64,000 nucleotides of DNA from Locusta migratoria (GCA_026315105.1 CM048744.1:661171676-661235675); one strand, 5' to 3'. Positions 10,987-22,880 are shown, counted from the stretch's first letter. The notes: generated by a model not told the origin, from the letters alone. Numbers and translations are program-made.

Positions 10987-11714
10987 CTGTCAGATGAGAT
11001 GTATATGGGATAAGTACTGCTTGAGGACTAGCATCAGCCCATTGTTTCAAATGTTACTGTCCACTTAAAACATCTTTTCGTGCGCGACCTGCATTGCCAA
11101 CACGTAGCAGTAGTGTTCTGTGGAAGACTTCTCAGTCCCAAAATGTGAGCTTCAGTCAGTTGCACAAAAATAGCTGACACAGTGCAGAGGCTAATAATTA
11201 GCGGCCCGCGGCTAGCTTCAAAGTGAATGAGGTCGCTATCTGTTGCCGCTTTATCTGACGTCCCGTTATCGCCTGCCGAGGAGTTGGAACAACGGCAGAG
11301 TGGGGAGTTAATCGGAAGCTCCGCTGTCTCTGCTTGTAGCAACGGCTGCCAAGTTTGCTTTCCCACGGACCACGCCATCTGTTTCAGGTGAGCGCCGGAC
11401 ACTTGATTTACACCTCTTTGTGTAAAGGATGCTCGACACGTTTTATTGTGTCACGCCCTAACTAGACAGCACACACGATTCTGAGTACACATCTTCGTCT
11501 CCATATTCATGCTATAAATAACCCCTGGAGCTGCTTCTGTGTGTTTTTACGTGACTGTTCATCTTGTTGGCATCAAGAGATTCAGTGGAAGGAAGAAAAA
11601 TAGCAAGCAGTTTCACTGGATGCTTTTTCCCTGTAGCTCACTGTACTTCAAAGAAACGATTTCAATGCTTTAGAAGAATGCCCGTCATTCTAGTATATAT
11701 TTATTTGGTCGTAT
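10987..11714. other. Unassigned, with a 122-codon frame
   Basis: A minus-strand frame of 122 codons spans 11034-11402 and is Ser/Thr/Ala-rich. I recognise no domain, signal peptide or membrane span, and it lacks family similarity visible to me. It is probably a chance frame. Confidence 0.3.
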
Positions 11715-11996
11715 GACAGAACAACAACTCGGTATTACAGTCGTAGAGTGCCAGACTACAAATCCAAAGGTTGCGGGTTCGATCCTCACCATGTCCTAGG
11801 ATTTTTATCTGTAACTTTCCACTTCTTTCCCCTCTCGCAATGTTGCTGATGTGAAAAATATCGATAGCACTGTGTTTCGGTACGTTAACTGTAGGTCCCC
11901 TTATAACTGACTGGGTAAGTCAGTTCGAAGGTCGGAGGAAGGCAACAGCATACCACCTGTAAACAGGACCATGCCTAGTAAAGCACTGTGGTGTGC
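11715..11996 (+). repeat. SINE-H copy
   Basis: A tRNA-like head with A-box-like TCGTAGAGTGCCAGACTACA and B-box GGTTGCGGGTTCGATCCTCA is followed by a body ending GGAGGAAGGCAACAGCATACC..GCCTAGTAAAGCAC. I recall this tail type from orthopteran SINEs. Only one copy is in the window. Confidence 0.6.
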
Positions 11997-12295
11997 GAAC
12001 CAATATTCGGATTGTTGACTGCTTTAACTATTTATAGAAAAAGCAGCAGCAACTCAGCGGCGGCCGCCATAGTTGGGCCCTGCGGCTGGCGTGCTTCCGT
12101 AGCGTAGCGCAGGACCGCTGCATTGGAACGAGTTTATAATGACTTTACGTCGAAAGTGAAAGTGCTTAATGGTACAGGTACAAGCAGTCAACACGGCGGA
12201 ATTTGTAATCCGTCTGCTAGAGCTAGTTCGTAGAGCCAGGCTTTCATTTGCTTGCCAGCAGCAAGGAAATCATAATAAATTTTTGTTCGAATAAA

Positions 12296-12492
12296 GCCGG
12301 CCGCGGTGGCCGAGGGGACTGAGGCGCTTCAGTCACGGTCTGCACGGCCACCACGGTCGGGGGTTCGAATCCCCCCCCTCGGGCATGGATATTTGTGCCG
12401 TCCTTAGTTGTAGCTAGTTGATAAGTAGTTTGTAAGTTTAGGGACTGATAACCCCGTAGTTAAGTCCCGTAAGCTCTACAAACATTTGAACA
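12296..12492 (+). mobile_element. SINE-A with perfect 14-bp TSD
   Basis: A full-length copy from head GCCGGCCGCGGTGGCCGAGG to tail ACAAACATTTGAACAT. The direct repeat TTTGTTCGAATAAA occurs at 12282-12295 and 12493-12506. The identical TSD implies a fairly young insertion. Confidence 0.97.
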
Positions 12493-12997
12493 TTTGTTCG
12501 AATAAATATTCAATAGCTTCCTTAAATATTGTCAGACATTTTTAACAAACTTCTGATTAAATGAAAAGTCCCATTGGTCAAGATGTGTTGTTTGTATGCA
12601 CTGTCAGGTATCTGACAAATAGAAAAAGAAGAAAAAATCTTAGAAGCAGCCACAGATTTTCCTGTGTTCCAGAAGCAACAACGGTACCGATTACGCTATA
12701 ACAACCGTGGCATCATGCGACTCATACACAGTTGTACTTTCTAATGTAACCATGGTTTTGTAAGAGTGTTATAAAATGAGATGATAGAATTCCACAGTCT
12801 TTGGTTTACTGTGTAAAAATTTTAGATTTCAGATTTTGAACAAACAATCATTTACATTTGTAAATGTAATCGTTCGTAACAGTAATTCTCCTAAATTTCT
12901 TGACTGAATGCTATGAAACTTTGAGATAAAGTTCTCCTGGATACGCACATATTTTTATATACCTATTTAAAAAAAAAAATGTAGAATTTATTTAAAA
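12493..12997. other. Unassigned AT-rich sequence
   Basis: No feature seen beyond the SINE target-site duplication and an A-run near 12970. Confidence 0.4.
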
Positions 12998-13756
12998 CTA
13001 GCTTAAACCCGCGGCTCCGCTCGCGTTTTGGTTGATTATGATAGATAAGCTATCTTTCAGTAGTGTGCTATGAGACTTTTACTGTTGTAATATGTATAAA
13101 GTAACGCAATGTACATTTATCTACGAAGTTTAAATAACAATTAGATTAATATAATTAGTTTCACTCGTTTTGAGGAAATGTCGCTGATAAAGCGGAACTG
13201 AATAATATTCCTATCAGATTGCAAAAGTCTATGCACTTACCGTTTATCAGGAAAGTAAGTAGTGTAGATCAAATAAAACGTAAAAATGCACTCGTTTCTA
13301 AGAATCCAATCACGAAATTCAACAATAATGATTGTCATAATATCACAGATCGATCACTTGATGTATTGCGCGAAACGTCCAATCGATTTTTTAAAGCGAT
13401 GTATTAAAAGAATATTCTTTTTTACAGCTTTATTTATTTATTCTTATATTTCCTTATTCGTATACTTATCCTCATACAGAGAAAGAGTTGAAGACATTGC
13501 AGCACGCATAGACCAAAGATATGGCCTGTGGCATCATGTTTCGCTGTACGTAACCTCTTTGCTATAGAGTCGCAAACGTCATCGTTGGCCTTCAGTCCGA
13601 ATTTCTTTCTATAATTTGACTTTCAACCTCCATAACTTCCACCCCAATATAGCTATCGGCATGGAACTGCTATGGTGTACAATGGGAGACTTCGGACAAC
13701 AATTACACATAGACCATTCCTTTGCGTTCTGTAGTTTTCCCTGCAGAGCGAAATAT

Positions 13757-13805
<49 letters not shown>

Positions 13806-14242
13806 CGTAGAATTTTATATACACCGATAACTTCCCATCCCAACATACTCCACCCTTTTATCATTATCAACACACAAGCAACAATGCAACCATTAAAACA
13901 ATTTTCAAAGAGTAATTATTGTTCCGCATTTCGCGTTATATTCTTCAAATTACGAAATATCTATCAGATCGCTATAAAACCGCGCCTAAAACCTTCCTCA
14001 GGTATAAATTAGTAACAAATATTTAAGTCTCTGCGTCTTGTCGTTCGGACGTGATAAGCGTACACCGAACAGATATCCACATTAATATGTATAGATAAAT
14101 AGCTATCCGATCGCCATAAAACCGTGCCTAAAGCCTTCACCGGGTAGACATTAGTAACTGTACAAATTTTTAGCTCTTTATGTCTTGTGGTTCAGACGTG
14201 ATAAACGTACACCGAACAGATATTCACATTTATAGATATAGA
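12998..14242 (-). mobile_element. Helitron-like element, copy 2
   Basis: Read on the minus strand, it begins TCTATATCTATAAATGTG (14242 downward) and ends CGCGAGCGGAGCCGCGGGTT TAAGCTAG (to 12998). The end has a GC-rich hairpin just before CTAG, which fits the Helitron CTRR end. Flanks are A on the 5' side and T on the 3' side, with no target duplication. The 5' part contains an internal direct duplication with two copies of the CACCGAACAGATAT block. No Rep/helicase coding is visible, so it is non-autonomous. The inverted partner lies at 26680-27594. Confidence 0.75.
13759..13800. repeat. (AC)n microsatellite
   Basis: About 21 AC units inside Helitron-like copy 2. The same tract occupies the matching position in copy 1, so it was part of the ancestral element. 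Confidence 0.98.
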
Positions 14243-14642
14243 TTTATGATGGGAAAACGTTATCAAAAATCGAATACGTAAAGAAACAGGTATCTTAAAA
14301 CAATCCTGTATGGAATGCAACGTTGTGTTAAACTTTGAGCCCAATCGGTGCTGAACCTTTTGACTTTCGGAGGCCTACACAAACCAACTGGGCATTTATA
14401 TATATTGAGAGATAGTAGAAATTTCTTCGTAGTGGTTGTGATAGGAAATATATATTTGAAAACTTGCATGTAGATTTTGTTCATTGAATGAAGTGAAACT
14501 GCACTGAGGATGTTCATTCAATGAACGAAATCGATAAGCAAGTTTTTAAATAACCTTCCAAGCTACAATTTATATTATCGGCTCCACTGATGATAATCCT
14601 GAAGTAGTTCGAAAAGTAGTTATGGAAGAATTAAAATAACAC

Positions 14643-14672
<30 letters not shown>
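14643..14672. repeat. (AC)n microsatellite
   Basis: About 15 AC units outside any recognised element. Confidence 0.97.
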
Positions 14673-14674
<2 letters not shown>

Positions 14675-14759
14675 GCTGGTTGCACATTTATGCCAAAATA
14701 AATCGCCAATAAACAGCGCACTTAGATTTTTTCTGCCTGTCTGATTTCCAGCTGACTGC

Positions 14760-15170
14760 CCGTTATAGAGCACATGCTTACACAGTGGCTGATTGAAGGC
14801 ATTAATGAAAGCTCCATATTCGGCGCGCGTTTGGCGGACCTGGTGTCCAGTGCGGACGGCAGCGCGCACGTCCCGGATGCTGGGGTATCGGCGGCGGGAT
14901 TACTGCGGCCGCGACGAAGCGCTGCCGGCGTCCAATCCCGCGCACAATGCCCATTGTCTGCGTCTTCGCCACTTTCTCCGCTGCATCTTCTCATTGGCCG
15001 TCTTTATGGCCGAACGCATTGTCCGCGCACACCGGGCCTACGCATCCGCTGCGTGCAATCAACTGCTAGCTCTGAAAAGCCAATGTGCGGAACGGATATC
15101 GAGCGTAAACATACTGCTGGCCGTAATAAGAAATACCGGAGATATTATAAACTTATTTAGGTCGTAACAA
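14760..15170. other. GC/CpG-rich patch with overlapping open frames
   Basis: This is one of the most CpG-rich stretches in the window. Two plus-strand frames of about 125 codons (14774-15160 and 14793-15167) and a minus-strand 90-codon frame overlap here, which is expected when GC-rich DNA lacks stop codons. No domain recognised. It could be a promoter island or an exon; the sequence does not decide. Confidence 0.3.
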
Positions 15171-15216
15171 GTGGTGCAAGCATCACATGATTGGAGGTAC
15201 ATCATTGTATGGAGTG

Positions 15217-15402
15217 AAAAAAAAAAAAAAAGTTCAAATGGTTTAAATTCTATGGGACCAAACTACTCTGCTCATCCATCTCTACGCATACAAACTGTTT
15301 AAACTAAGTTTTATAACATACATATGCATGTCCGAAGGAGGACTCTAACCTCCGACGCGATCCGTAACGTGACGGTCCGGACCGCACCGCCACTCACGCG
15401 CG
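15217..15402 (-). repeat. Diverged SINE next to A-run
   Basis: An A-run at 15218-15231 is followed by tail-like TCAAATGGTTTAAATTCTAT. It ends in a tRNA-like head whose minus strand has GGAGGTTAGAGTCCTCCTTC. TGGAGTGA-like and TGAAGTGA-like flanks may be an eroded TSD. Confidence 0.6.
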
Positions 15403-15451
15403 GTCTGTGTGAAGTGAGGCAGAGACTTTGCTAATTTTATATGTAATTAAA

Positions 15452-16190
15452 AATCATCATCATCATCATTAGAGACTGATTATGCCTTTCAGCGTTCAGT
15501 CTGGAGCATGGTACCTCTTATAAAATTCCTCCGTTATCCCCTATTCAATGCTAACATTGATGCCTCGTCTGATGTTAGGCCTTTTACTTCAAAATCATTC
15601 TGCGCCGCATATAACTACTTTCTTCTTGGTCTACCTCGACTCCTCTTACACTCCGCTGCCGAGCTCATGAGTATCTCAGGTAACCTTGCTTCTCCCATGC
15701 GTGTAACATGACCCCACCATCTCAGTCTGTTCGCTCTAACTGCTTCATCTATGGTGTACATTCCCAGTTTTTCTTTGTTTTATTATGGACACCCTCCTGC
15801 CATTGTTCCCATCTATTAGTACCTGCAATCATTCTTGCCACTTTCATATCTGGAACCTCTACCTTATGAATAAGGTAACCTGTATCCACCCAACTTTCAC
15901 TCCCATACAACAAAGTTGGTCGAAAGATAGAGTGGTGCACTGCTAACGTAGTCTTGGTACTTACTTCCGTCCTGCAGAAGCGAGTAGATCCTAGCTGAGC
16001 ACTCACTGCATTAGCTTTGCTGCACCTAGATTCCAGTTATTTCACTATGTTGCCATCCTGTGAGTAAATACATCCCAGGTACTTGAAACTGTCTACCTGT
16101 TCTAACTTTGTTGCTCTTATTTGACACTCAATCTGTTTAAATCTCATTCCCACAGACATTACTTTCATTTTGGAGATGGAGATATCTTGC
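15452..16190 (-). pseudogene. RTE-clade LINE, 3' remnant
   Basis: Minus-strand translation gives, in one frame, FRPTLLYGSESWVDTG..KVEVPDMKVARMIAGTNRW. This is the conserved segment after the RT domain in RTE-type LINE proteins (PTLLYGSE.W; E..M.R.I.G). Stops interrupt it. The 3' end carries an (ATG)n tail, seen as (CAT)n at 15452-15469 on the plus strand. It is 5'-truncated with no RT active site in view. Confidence 0.75.
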
Positions 16191-16199
16191 TGGCAACAA

Positions 16200-17300
16200 T
16201 CAGAGTAATTAAAAATAATTTTTAAAAATGTGGATTTTTCTCGTGGATTTTTGATAGTTGCATGAAATATCTTGGCTGATTACTATTTGAGGTCTGAATT
16301 TCACGCATTATAAATAACAGTAAATTACAGAAGTCCGATATCTATGTGGTCACCTTGTAAGTGTCAGAAGCAGTGTATCTACAACACTAAACGATTTGCG
16401 CATAAGTCTTTCTTTACAATTTTGGGTCCAATTAGAGTATTTCATCGTTGTCATAATCGTGTAATTTCGGTACTGTCGTGGATCTTCCATCACAAGATCT
16501 GCAATAAGATTCTTGCATCCTCCAAAATTATACGGCCACCTTATCTACTGTCTTATCAAACAGGACGCAGTCATATACGTTTTTTTCTTTGGTACCGAAA
16601 GTATTGAAAGTGCAGCTGAAACCCTACGCTGTCCCATCGCAACTTCTTCCTTCATTCTCTGCATTGTGATCTGTCAGCTCCCACAGACTCTTATCACCTT
16701 ACTACGTGTAAACGCTTCCGATAACTGCTCTCTCAACAGTCTCAGACACTAGCAGAGAGTAGTCTCAAGTGACTCTTTGAGAGGAAAACACTAGTCCGTA
16801 GTAACTGACAGGCAGAGGCGGTTCGTTCTACGGCGCAACGGAGCCAAGAACCTCCGCAGAAATATTCGCCTCTGAGAGATCTTTACATGAACCTCCCTGC
16901 CGACGTCTGCAGCTAAGTTCGAAACTGGCGGTCAGCTCTACGGAGCCTGCCTCAGCCTTGGCGCAAAATTATGTTCTGCACCTCCGGCGACCGCTTAACA
17001 CTCACCGAGTTCTGTGGCGAGAGATGGAGAAGGGAGCGGGAGCAGGGGGTCTCGTATCCCGAGCGTTGGAGCTGAGCTCCGTCTTGTATCTGCCAAAGCC
17101 CGCCCCCCCCCCCCCCTGCTGCCGCACAACGCTAGCGTATAGTTCCTCTTCCTCCCCGGTTATTCAGCCAACATGACATACAAATTGAAGGATGCGAAAC
17201 TGATGCAGATCTAAACTCTTCTGTAGCATTATAATGACTCTTATCATTGATCGTTGCTAGCAGTTAAGTTTCTTAAACTTCAGTACTAAGTAGAATTTAA
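16200..17300. other. Unassigned
   Basis: AT-rich to about 16740, then more GC-rich (16790-17170) with a C-run at 17101-17116. No protein family recognised in the frames present (87, 79 and 72 codons). Confidence 0.35.
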
Positions 17301-17530
17301 TGATAAATCTGAAGCATAGAATTAAAATTTGTGATGCTGCAGGGAATCGAACCCGGACCTCCATGCTTACTAGGTAGACGTCTTACCGTTAGACCACCAC
17401 ACCACTAACGGTTAGTTAGGTCCGGTTTCGATTCCCGGCCGCATCACAAATTTTAATTATATACTTCGGATTTATCACTATTGTCTTTGACATATTCGAG
17501 ACGAAAATCCGTCTCAGGGATTTTCTATTT
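17301..17530. repeat. Palindromic repeat with tRNA-like core, copy 1
   Basis: Arms TGATAAATCTGAAGCATAGA (17301 on) and the reverse complement of ATACTTCGGATTTATCA (ending 17477) bracket an antisense tRNA-like block with B-box GGGTTCGATTCC. Shared sequence continues past the palindrome to about 17530 (TGTCTTTGACATATTCGAGA). The same layout is at 48780-49015. Function and family unknown. Confidence 0.8.
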
Positions 17531-19599
17531 GTATTAAGTAGAATTTAGTTAGCAAGGACAGACAAGAGTGTTCTGTTGTTTCTTGCAGCGAAGTAACCAA
17601 CACTGTGGCCAGCTTTTAGAGCACGACGACGCGAGGATTTGATATGCAGTTGTGAGTTTGAAGACGTGAGTTGTCAGTTTTGTACTGTCTTAATTGTGAA
17701 GTTAATATGTATGACAATACTGTGCAGATGCTTAGGGAGATAATTTCTCTTCCCTTTCACTTCAAGAGACGCTTCGTATCAAACTAGGGAGAACGATATC
17801 TGATATCAAGATAGTAAAAAACTAATAAAAGTAAAGAAGTTGTAAGAACTTTCAAACCAGACATTTATGGGAGAGTAGATTGGATGTGTGGTTGTGAAAT
17901 TACAAACAAGTTTTACTGTTTTTCGTGTTCGCCAAAGAAAATTTGTGGGTATGACATAACTTGGACGTGTAAAAAGGCTTTGACGATCTCGGACATTTAA
18001 CAAAGAAGATAAACATGAGTATCCTGCTTAACATATGGCTGTGAAGCTAGAGTACAACCACTTCGGTAAACACGATATTACACAACTTGACAGTGCTTAC
18101 AGGCAGTCAGTTGAAAGGCACAATGATAAGATTCGAAAAAACCGTTACGTGCCCTCTAAAATTGTGGATTACATTACATTTTCTGGTGCTTTTGAGCTCG
18201 CTGTTGGAAGAGTTTACGTCGACTCAGGAGGATGTAAAAGAAGAAAAAGATTGTTGAATAAATACTGAGACTCCATTAAACGTGGAAACGAGTACAACTT
18301 TAAAAAGGCTTTTTCTCAGAACTGTAAATGTTATGGAAAAAAGTATCAGAACAGTTTTTTAGATAGCTCAGACAAAAATGGTAGATTCTGTAACTATTTT
18401 GATAATAAAACTAACCATTTCGCGAAAAAATTAAATATTTTTACGAACCTTGACCTTTTTTGGAATTCTCTTATCCATCTTCCTCTGAACCCCGTTGAAA
18501 GATGTACACGACCGCCAGTGCTGACAAGTAGCAGCGGGCAGTACGAGGAGAGGACCGCCCGGCAAGCGAAGTTGCAGGGGAGCGATGCACGCCTCTGGTC
18601 AAAACAAGTCTGGGTGCAGCTGTTGGGTGCGCGTGCTGGCTACAGACTCTGGGCAGAATGCGTCTTGGCACTTCATTCACCTCGCTTCTCAGTGACTAAA
18701 GCGAAATGGAGGGGGAAAAACTTGCAGCTCTGAGAGATAATTTTCTGGTTTAAATATACTTTTACATTAAAAGATAGACGTTTGTATTGTGCTCACAAGG
18801 AAAATTACATATTGATCTTTAGTAATGGAAACACACACAAGTAAAACTTGTCCGCACTGCTGCAGAAAACCGCAAGCGTTGGACTACTGTAGAAAACTTA
18901 TTTCGTAATCTCGATAGGGCCGATCCGAATATCGGTAACTGAGCTGCTCAGGAATTTGTTCTCGGAAAATTGTGATACTTTCGAAGAAGATGTAATTACA
19001 TATGAATATTTTGCAATCTTACCTACGTAGGAAGTGCAGTCATTGAAGAAAAAAAATCATAAATGCATTCAGTTCAGAGTGATATATATGGTAAGTCACG
19101 ATTCTTCAGGAATTACGTGTGTACAGATAAATAATAAAGACATGATTTATATATAAAATGTAGTGCAAGTTGTCAGAGCCGCTTTCCAAATACACGCAGA
19201 TATGTAAAAGAATCAAATTATAACAGATGAAGTAATTTTTGGACCTGTTTGCCGTTGCTTGTTTATAATAACAAGAATATCTTTAGACTCACTGCAACCG
19301 TTGTACCATTAAAGAATTGGACGGCACAACAGTAAAACAAATTTAAATATGCACCTAATTAGTTATAGGATATGATTATTTGTGAGTAAAATTTAAGGGG
19401 AAGACTCATTTAATGTCTAATACTTTAATATGTAAGATGGTATAATTGGTGTAATACTGAAGTTCGTAATGTGGTGCAATAATAAGACACAAAAGTTGAC
19501 GTGACGTTAATGTATGGTTGCCAGCGGGGGCTGAGGGCAAGATTTCCAAATAAGAGCGTGAGTGAGAGGCAGGACCAGCATTGGCCGGCAGAGTTAGAC
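17531..19599. other. Unassigned, about 2 kb
   Basis: Mostly AT-rich. A short GC-rich part lies at 18480-18700. Frames of 65 (-), 77 (+) and 71 (+) codons were examined and none resembles a known family. Confidence 0.4.
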
Positions 19600-19677
19600 A
19601 AATGTTCAAATATTGGTGGTTGTGGGACCTAACTGCAGTGGTCATCGGCCCCTAAACGAACTTATTCTAACAACAAC

Positions 19678-19717
<40 letters not shown>

Positions 19718-19811
19718 CGCGCGCCCGAGGGAGGACTCGAATCTCCGACATGGAAAGGCCGTGCGCACCATAGCAGGGCGCCTTAGTGCGCACGGCTATT
19801 CCGCCGCGGCC
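19600..19811 (-). mobile_element. tRNA-headed SINE with (AC)n and TSD
   Basis: An antisense copy with head GGCCGCGGCGGAATAGCCGT and B-box GGAGATTCGAGTCCTCC. An (AC)n tract at 19680-19713 sits just 3' of the head, followed by the tail TTGAACATTTG. The direct repeat AGAGTTAGAC occurs at 19590-19599 and 19812-19821. Confidence 0.93.
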
Positions 19812-19934
19812 AGAGTTAGACGCCAGGCTTCTGGCAGGATGCCTAAATAAGGGCACGAGAAGCCAGGCTTCTCATTACTTCACAACTTAAGAACACACAA
19901 CCCCACGTACTGGCAGTTGGTGTGTCGGGACTAA

Positions 19935-20110
19935 TCAAATGTTCAAAAGTTTGTTGCGATTATGGGACTTAACAGCGGGATCATCAGTCTCTAAAGTTAC
20001 AAACTACTTATGAACTATTTTATATTAAAGACAACACAAACATCCATGCCAGAGGGGGATTCGAACCCCTGACGGGAAACGGCCTCACGCAGGGAGTGAT
20101 CGAAGGCAGT
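19935..20110 (-). repeat. SINE-A, diverged head
   Basis: The tail and body match SINE-A in antisense (TGTTCAAA, GGGACTTAA..GGGATCATCAGT, GGGGGATTCGAACCCCTGAC). The head is replaced or decayed past the B-box (ACGGGAAACGGCCTCACGCA). Confidence 0.75.
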
Positions 20111-20233
20111 GATGTTACAGGTGACTTTTAAGATGTTAGATAAATCAAGAATACAGAATATTGAATGGGGGATAAGTGTTTCTGTGTAACAGTGCAAGAG
20201 TAGAAGTGAGAACTAGTGAAATTAAACAACGGT

Positions 20234-20431
20234 GCCGGCCGCGGGGCCGAGGGGACTGAGGCGCTCCAGTCACGGTCTGCACGGCCACTACGGTCGGGGG
20301 TTCGAATCCCCCCTCGGGCATGGTTATTTGTGCCGTTCTTAGTATTAGCTAGTTCATAAGTAGTTTGTAAGTTTAGGGACTGATGACCCCGCAGTTAAGT
20401 CCCATAAGCTTTAAAAACAATTGAACATTTG
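20234..20431 (+). mobile_element. SINE-A
   Basis: A full-length copy with head GCCGGCCGCGGGGCCGAGGG (one base lost), B-box GGTTCGAATCCC, tail GAACATTTG. No clear TSD. Confidence 0.92.
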
Positions 20432-20439
20432 AAATTGCA

Positions 20440-20720
20440 GCCACACGTGTTCAGTTGCTCTGTCACAACGCAAGGAGAGCACTATACACGGAATGACCGC
20501 GACTGGGGAGGACGTAAACAGAGCGGACCCACGGCGGTTGCGCCAGTGCCAGCAGGCAGCGCGTGTAAACAAGAGGCGCCTTTTTGGGAACGCGCGGCAC
20601 GGCCTCCGTACCCGCCGCCCGGAATCCAAACGACCCGCAGTGCGCGCTGGGTACGAGTCGCACACCTACCACCCTAACGACGTCAACTGCCTCATCGTCG
20701 CTTCGTGTAAGCCGTGACAC
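20440..20720. other. GC-rich patch
   Basis: CpG-rich, crossed by overlapping frames of 74-85 codons on both strands, none recognised. Possible regulatory island. Confidence 0.25.
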
Positions 20721-20874
20721 GGATCCAAAATAACTTCAAAGTCCTCATCCACACTTTGCAAATAACGTTAAGCTACGCGGCTGCCGTCACCTCGACTGAA
20801 CGCGACTGCGGCAAGTTATTACGAGTTCAGTCACGTGACCGATCCCAGTAGACTGTCATGGATCAGCGTCACCG

Positions 20875-21089
20875 AGTATTGGGCGACATCGGGTCATTAG
20901 AGACGGAGCACGCGCTCGGATAGTTTTCGTAAGATATGGAGAACGATATCGGTTGTGGCCGTTTGAAAGAAACCATCCCGGCATTTGCCTTGAGTGGTTT
21001 AAGGAAATCACAGAATACTTGCGTCGGCGGGTTTGAACCACCGTCCTCCAGAATGCGAGTCTAATATGTTACCAGTGAGCCACGTCGGT
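20875..21089 (-). repeat. SINE-E copy
   Basis: On the minus strand a head CCGACGTGGCTCACTGGTAA, B-box-like GGTGGTTCAAACC and body blocks (GGGATGGTTTCTTTCAAACG, CCGATATCG, GAGACGG-type) follow the order of 61681-61914. Confidence 0.75.
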
Positions 21090-21169
21090 TAGCGATTCGT
21101 CTGGAACGGAATAAGTCGTTCGTTCAATTGTTATAATCTGTGGAGTTTTGCATAAAATCGCCGACAGAT

Positions 21170-21625
21170 TTACACTTCTCAACAAACCGTTGGAAATCCC
21201 GTAAAAACATTTTTACCCATTTTTCCTCATTTTTCCTCTACTACAGCCTTGCAATATTGCGAAGATGGTGCCTGAGCAAGATTTCGTGCATGAACTGACC
21301 TTTCGATTTTGCCCCGTAAATGTTCGATAAGATAAATGTCGGGCTATCTGTATATCCAACTTATTCGCTAGAATTCTGCAGAATGGTCCTCAAACCAGTC
21401 GTGAACAGCTGTGCACTGGTAATTTGGCATATTGTCATTCATAAAAATTTCATTGTTGTTTGCGAAATTAAAGTCTATAGATGCCGGCAAATTTTCTCCA
21501 AGTAACAGAACATAGCCATTTCCAGTCAATGATCTGTTCAGATGACGCAAAGGACAGCCCGCATCATTATGCGAATATTGCCTTACTGACAACATGGGTC
21601 CGTACCTTTGTGGGGCCTCGACCAC
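21170..21625 (-). pseudogene. Tc1-like transposase, catalytic-core remnant
   Basis: The frame ending at the stop near 21368 contains EIFMNDNMPNYQCTAVHDWF. This matches the Tc1 F.QDNAP.H.A..V..WF segment with the second catalytic Asp (MNDN). Continuing past one stop, SWIY..PDIYLIEHLRGKI matches the (WP)..SPD(L).(P)IE.LW segment with the last catalytic acid. In-frame stops make it non-functional. It may belong to the same element as 22640-22880. Confidence 0.75.
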
Positions 21626-22639
21626 ACTCTACACCTACCATCAGCTCTTACCACTTGAAATCGCGACTTCTCTAACCGAACCACGGTTTTGCGGTCGATG
21701 GGAGCACGAACCGTGGACAAGTCTTGTAGGCGATGTTGACACTGTCGGCAAAGGCACAAGCAAAGTCTGGAGCGGGAGAAGGCAATCCACAGCATGTCGT
21801 TTTCGAGTGCCCCATCTCCTTTTCTTTGTTTCATTCCCCGACGGCGAACGGCCGCGTGCACCGCAGCACGACGGCCCAGTGCACACGGCTAATCCGCTCC
21901 CCCCCCCCCCGCCCCCCAATATACGACAACGTGGCGCGAGAACCTAGAGAACATCTGCTCAGCAACGTCATATATGAACTGATAATATCAGAAAACACTT
22001 TCTATGTCTTCAACAAACACGCGGATGCGATTTCAAAGTGAGACAGGGCTGCATTAGAAATAACTAAGTGACCAAAATACCTATCAAGACACCAACACAA
22101 ACAAGACCACAATCACCCACACAAGACAACACACTAATTCAGACATCATACCGATCTTGACAATCACCGACCAAGACCGCCAGGTGTGACCATGCAGCCG
22201 GAGGATGTACTGGTCGCCGTCACTGGCTGTTGTCCGTCATCCTCTGGATCTCGGGGTACACCTGGCAAAGGCGATTTTGTACCTAGACGTAGTTTTAGAA
22301 ACTAGATTAGTAGTTTCTTTTTCATAATCAAAACGGGGGAATTAGTGATTGGGCGACTGCAGCGACAGTAATCAGTCTGAACCGCCGAGTGCCAGGGGCA
22401 CGCTCATCGGGCATAGCTCGGTGAGCTGATAATCATCACCATCAAGATTGTAATCACTGGCACACCTCTAACGCTGCAGTAGTAGTTTTAAGTTGGCAAT
22501 CTTTTGTAAGTAACTAAAGTCATGACTAGTGGTTCGCAAAAACAAATTCACTTGCATAAAGCTGTGTTTTCAAGTGGCCTATTAAGGCCCTTTATAAATT
22601 TTATACATTAAGTTGCATTGTAGAAAGATAAATAAGGTT
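21626..22639. other. Unassigned, with SINE scrap and C-run
   Basis: 21838-21900 matches an antisense tRNA-like SINE head (ACGGCGAACGGCCGCG..), as in 57775-57858. A C-run follows at 21899-21918. The remainder to 22639 shows nothing recognisable. It may be sequence inserted between two parts of one Tc1 element. Confidence 0.4.
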
Positions 22640-22880
22640 TTTTTAAGGTACTTGTTCCGGCCGTCTGTTGCCATAGCCCATAATCACCAAATTGCGCCAC
22701 ACGGTCCTAGCGGGTACATTCGTCGTAGTTGTTTCACGCAATGTGGCGTTTCCGTTACCACTCAGAACTCTACATAAACGCCGCTGCTCTCGGTCATTAA
22801 GTGCTTGCCGTCGGCCACTAAGGTTATGCCCGAAATTTGGTACTCTTGGCAAATTCTCCACATTGTGAATCTTCCAATAT
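22640..22880 (-). pseudogene. Tc1-like transposase, DNA-binding remnant
   Basis: The minus-strand frame (22861 to 22643) includes GHNLSGRRQALNDREQRRLC..VLSGNGNATLRE..T..ARTVWRNL..MGY. This fits the second helix-turn-helix of Tc1-like transposases (a GR...L..R..R.L.R.V..N...T...I..A...S..TVRR.L...GY pattern). About 1 kb of other sequence lies between it and the catalytic remnant at 21170-21625, same strand. Confidence 0.7.

Noticed and set aside
11034..11402. 122-codon minus-strand open frame as a gene
   Set aside because: No recognisable domain, no splice or promoter context, and ordinary composition.
14774..15167. Two roughly 125-codon frames as protein genes
   Set aside because: Frames overlap on both strands in a CpG-rich patch, as expected by chance where stops are rare; no family resemblance.
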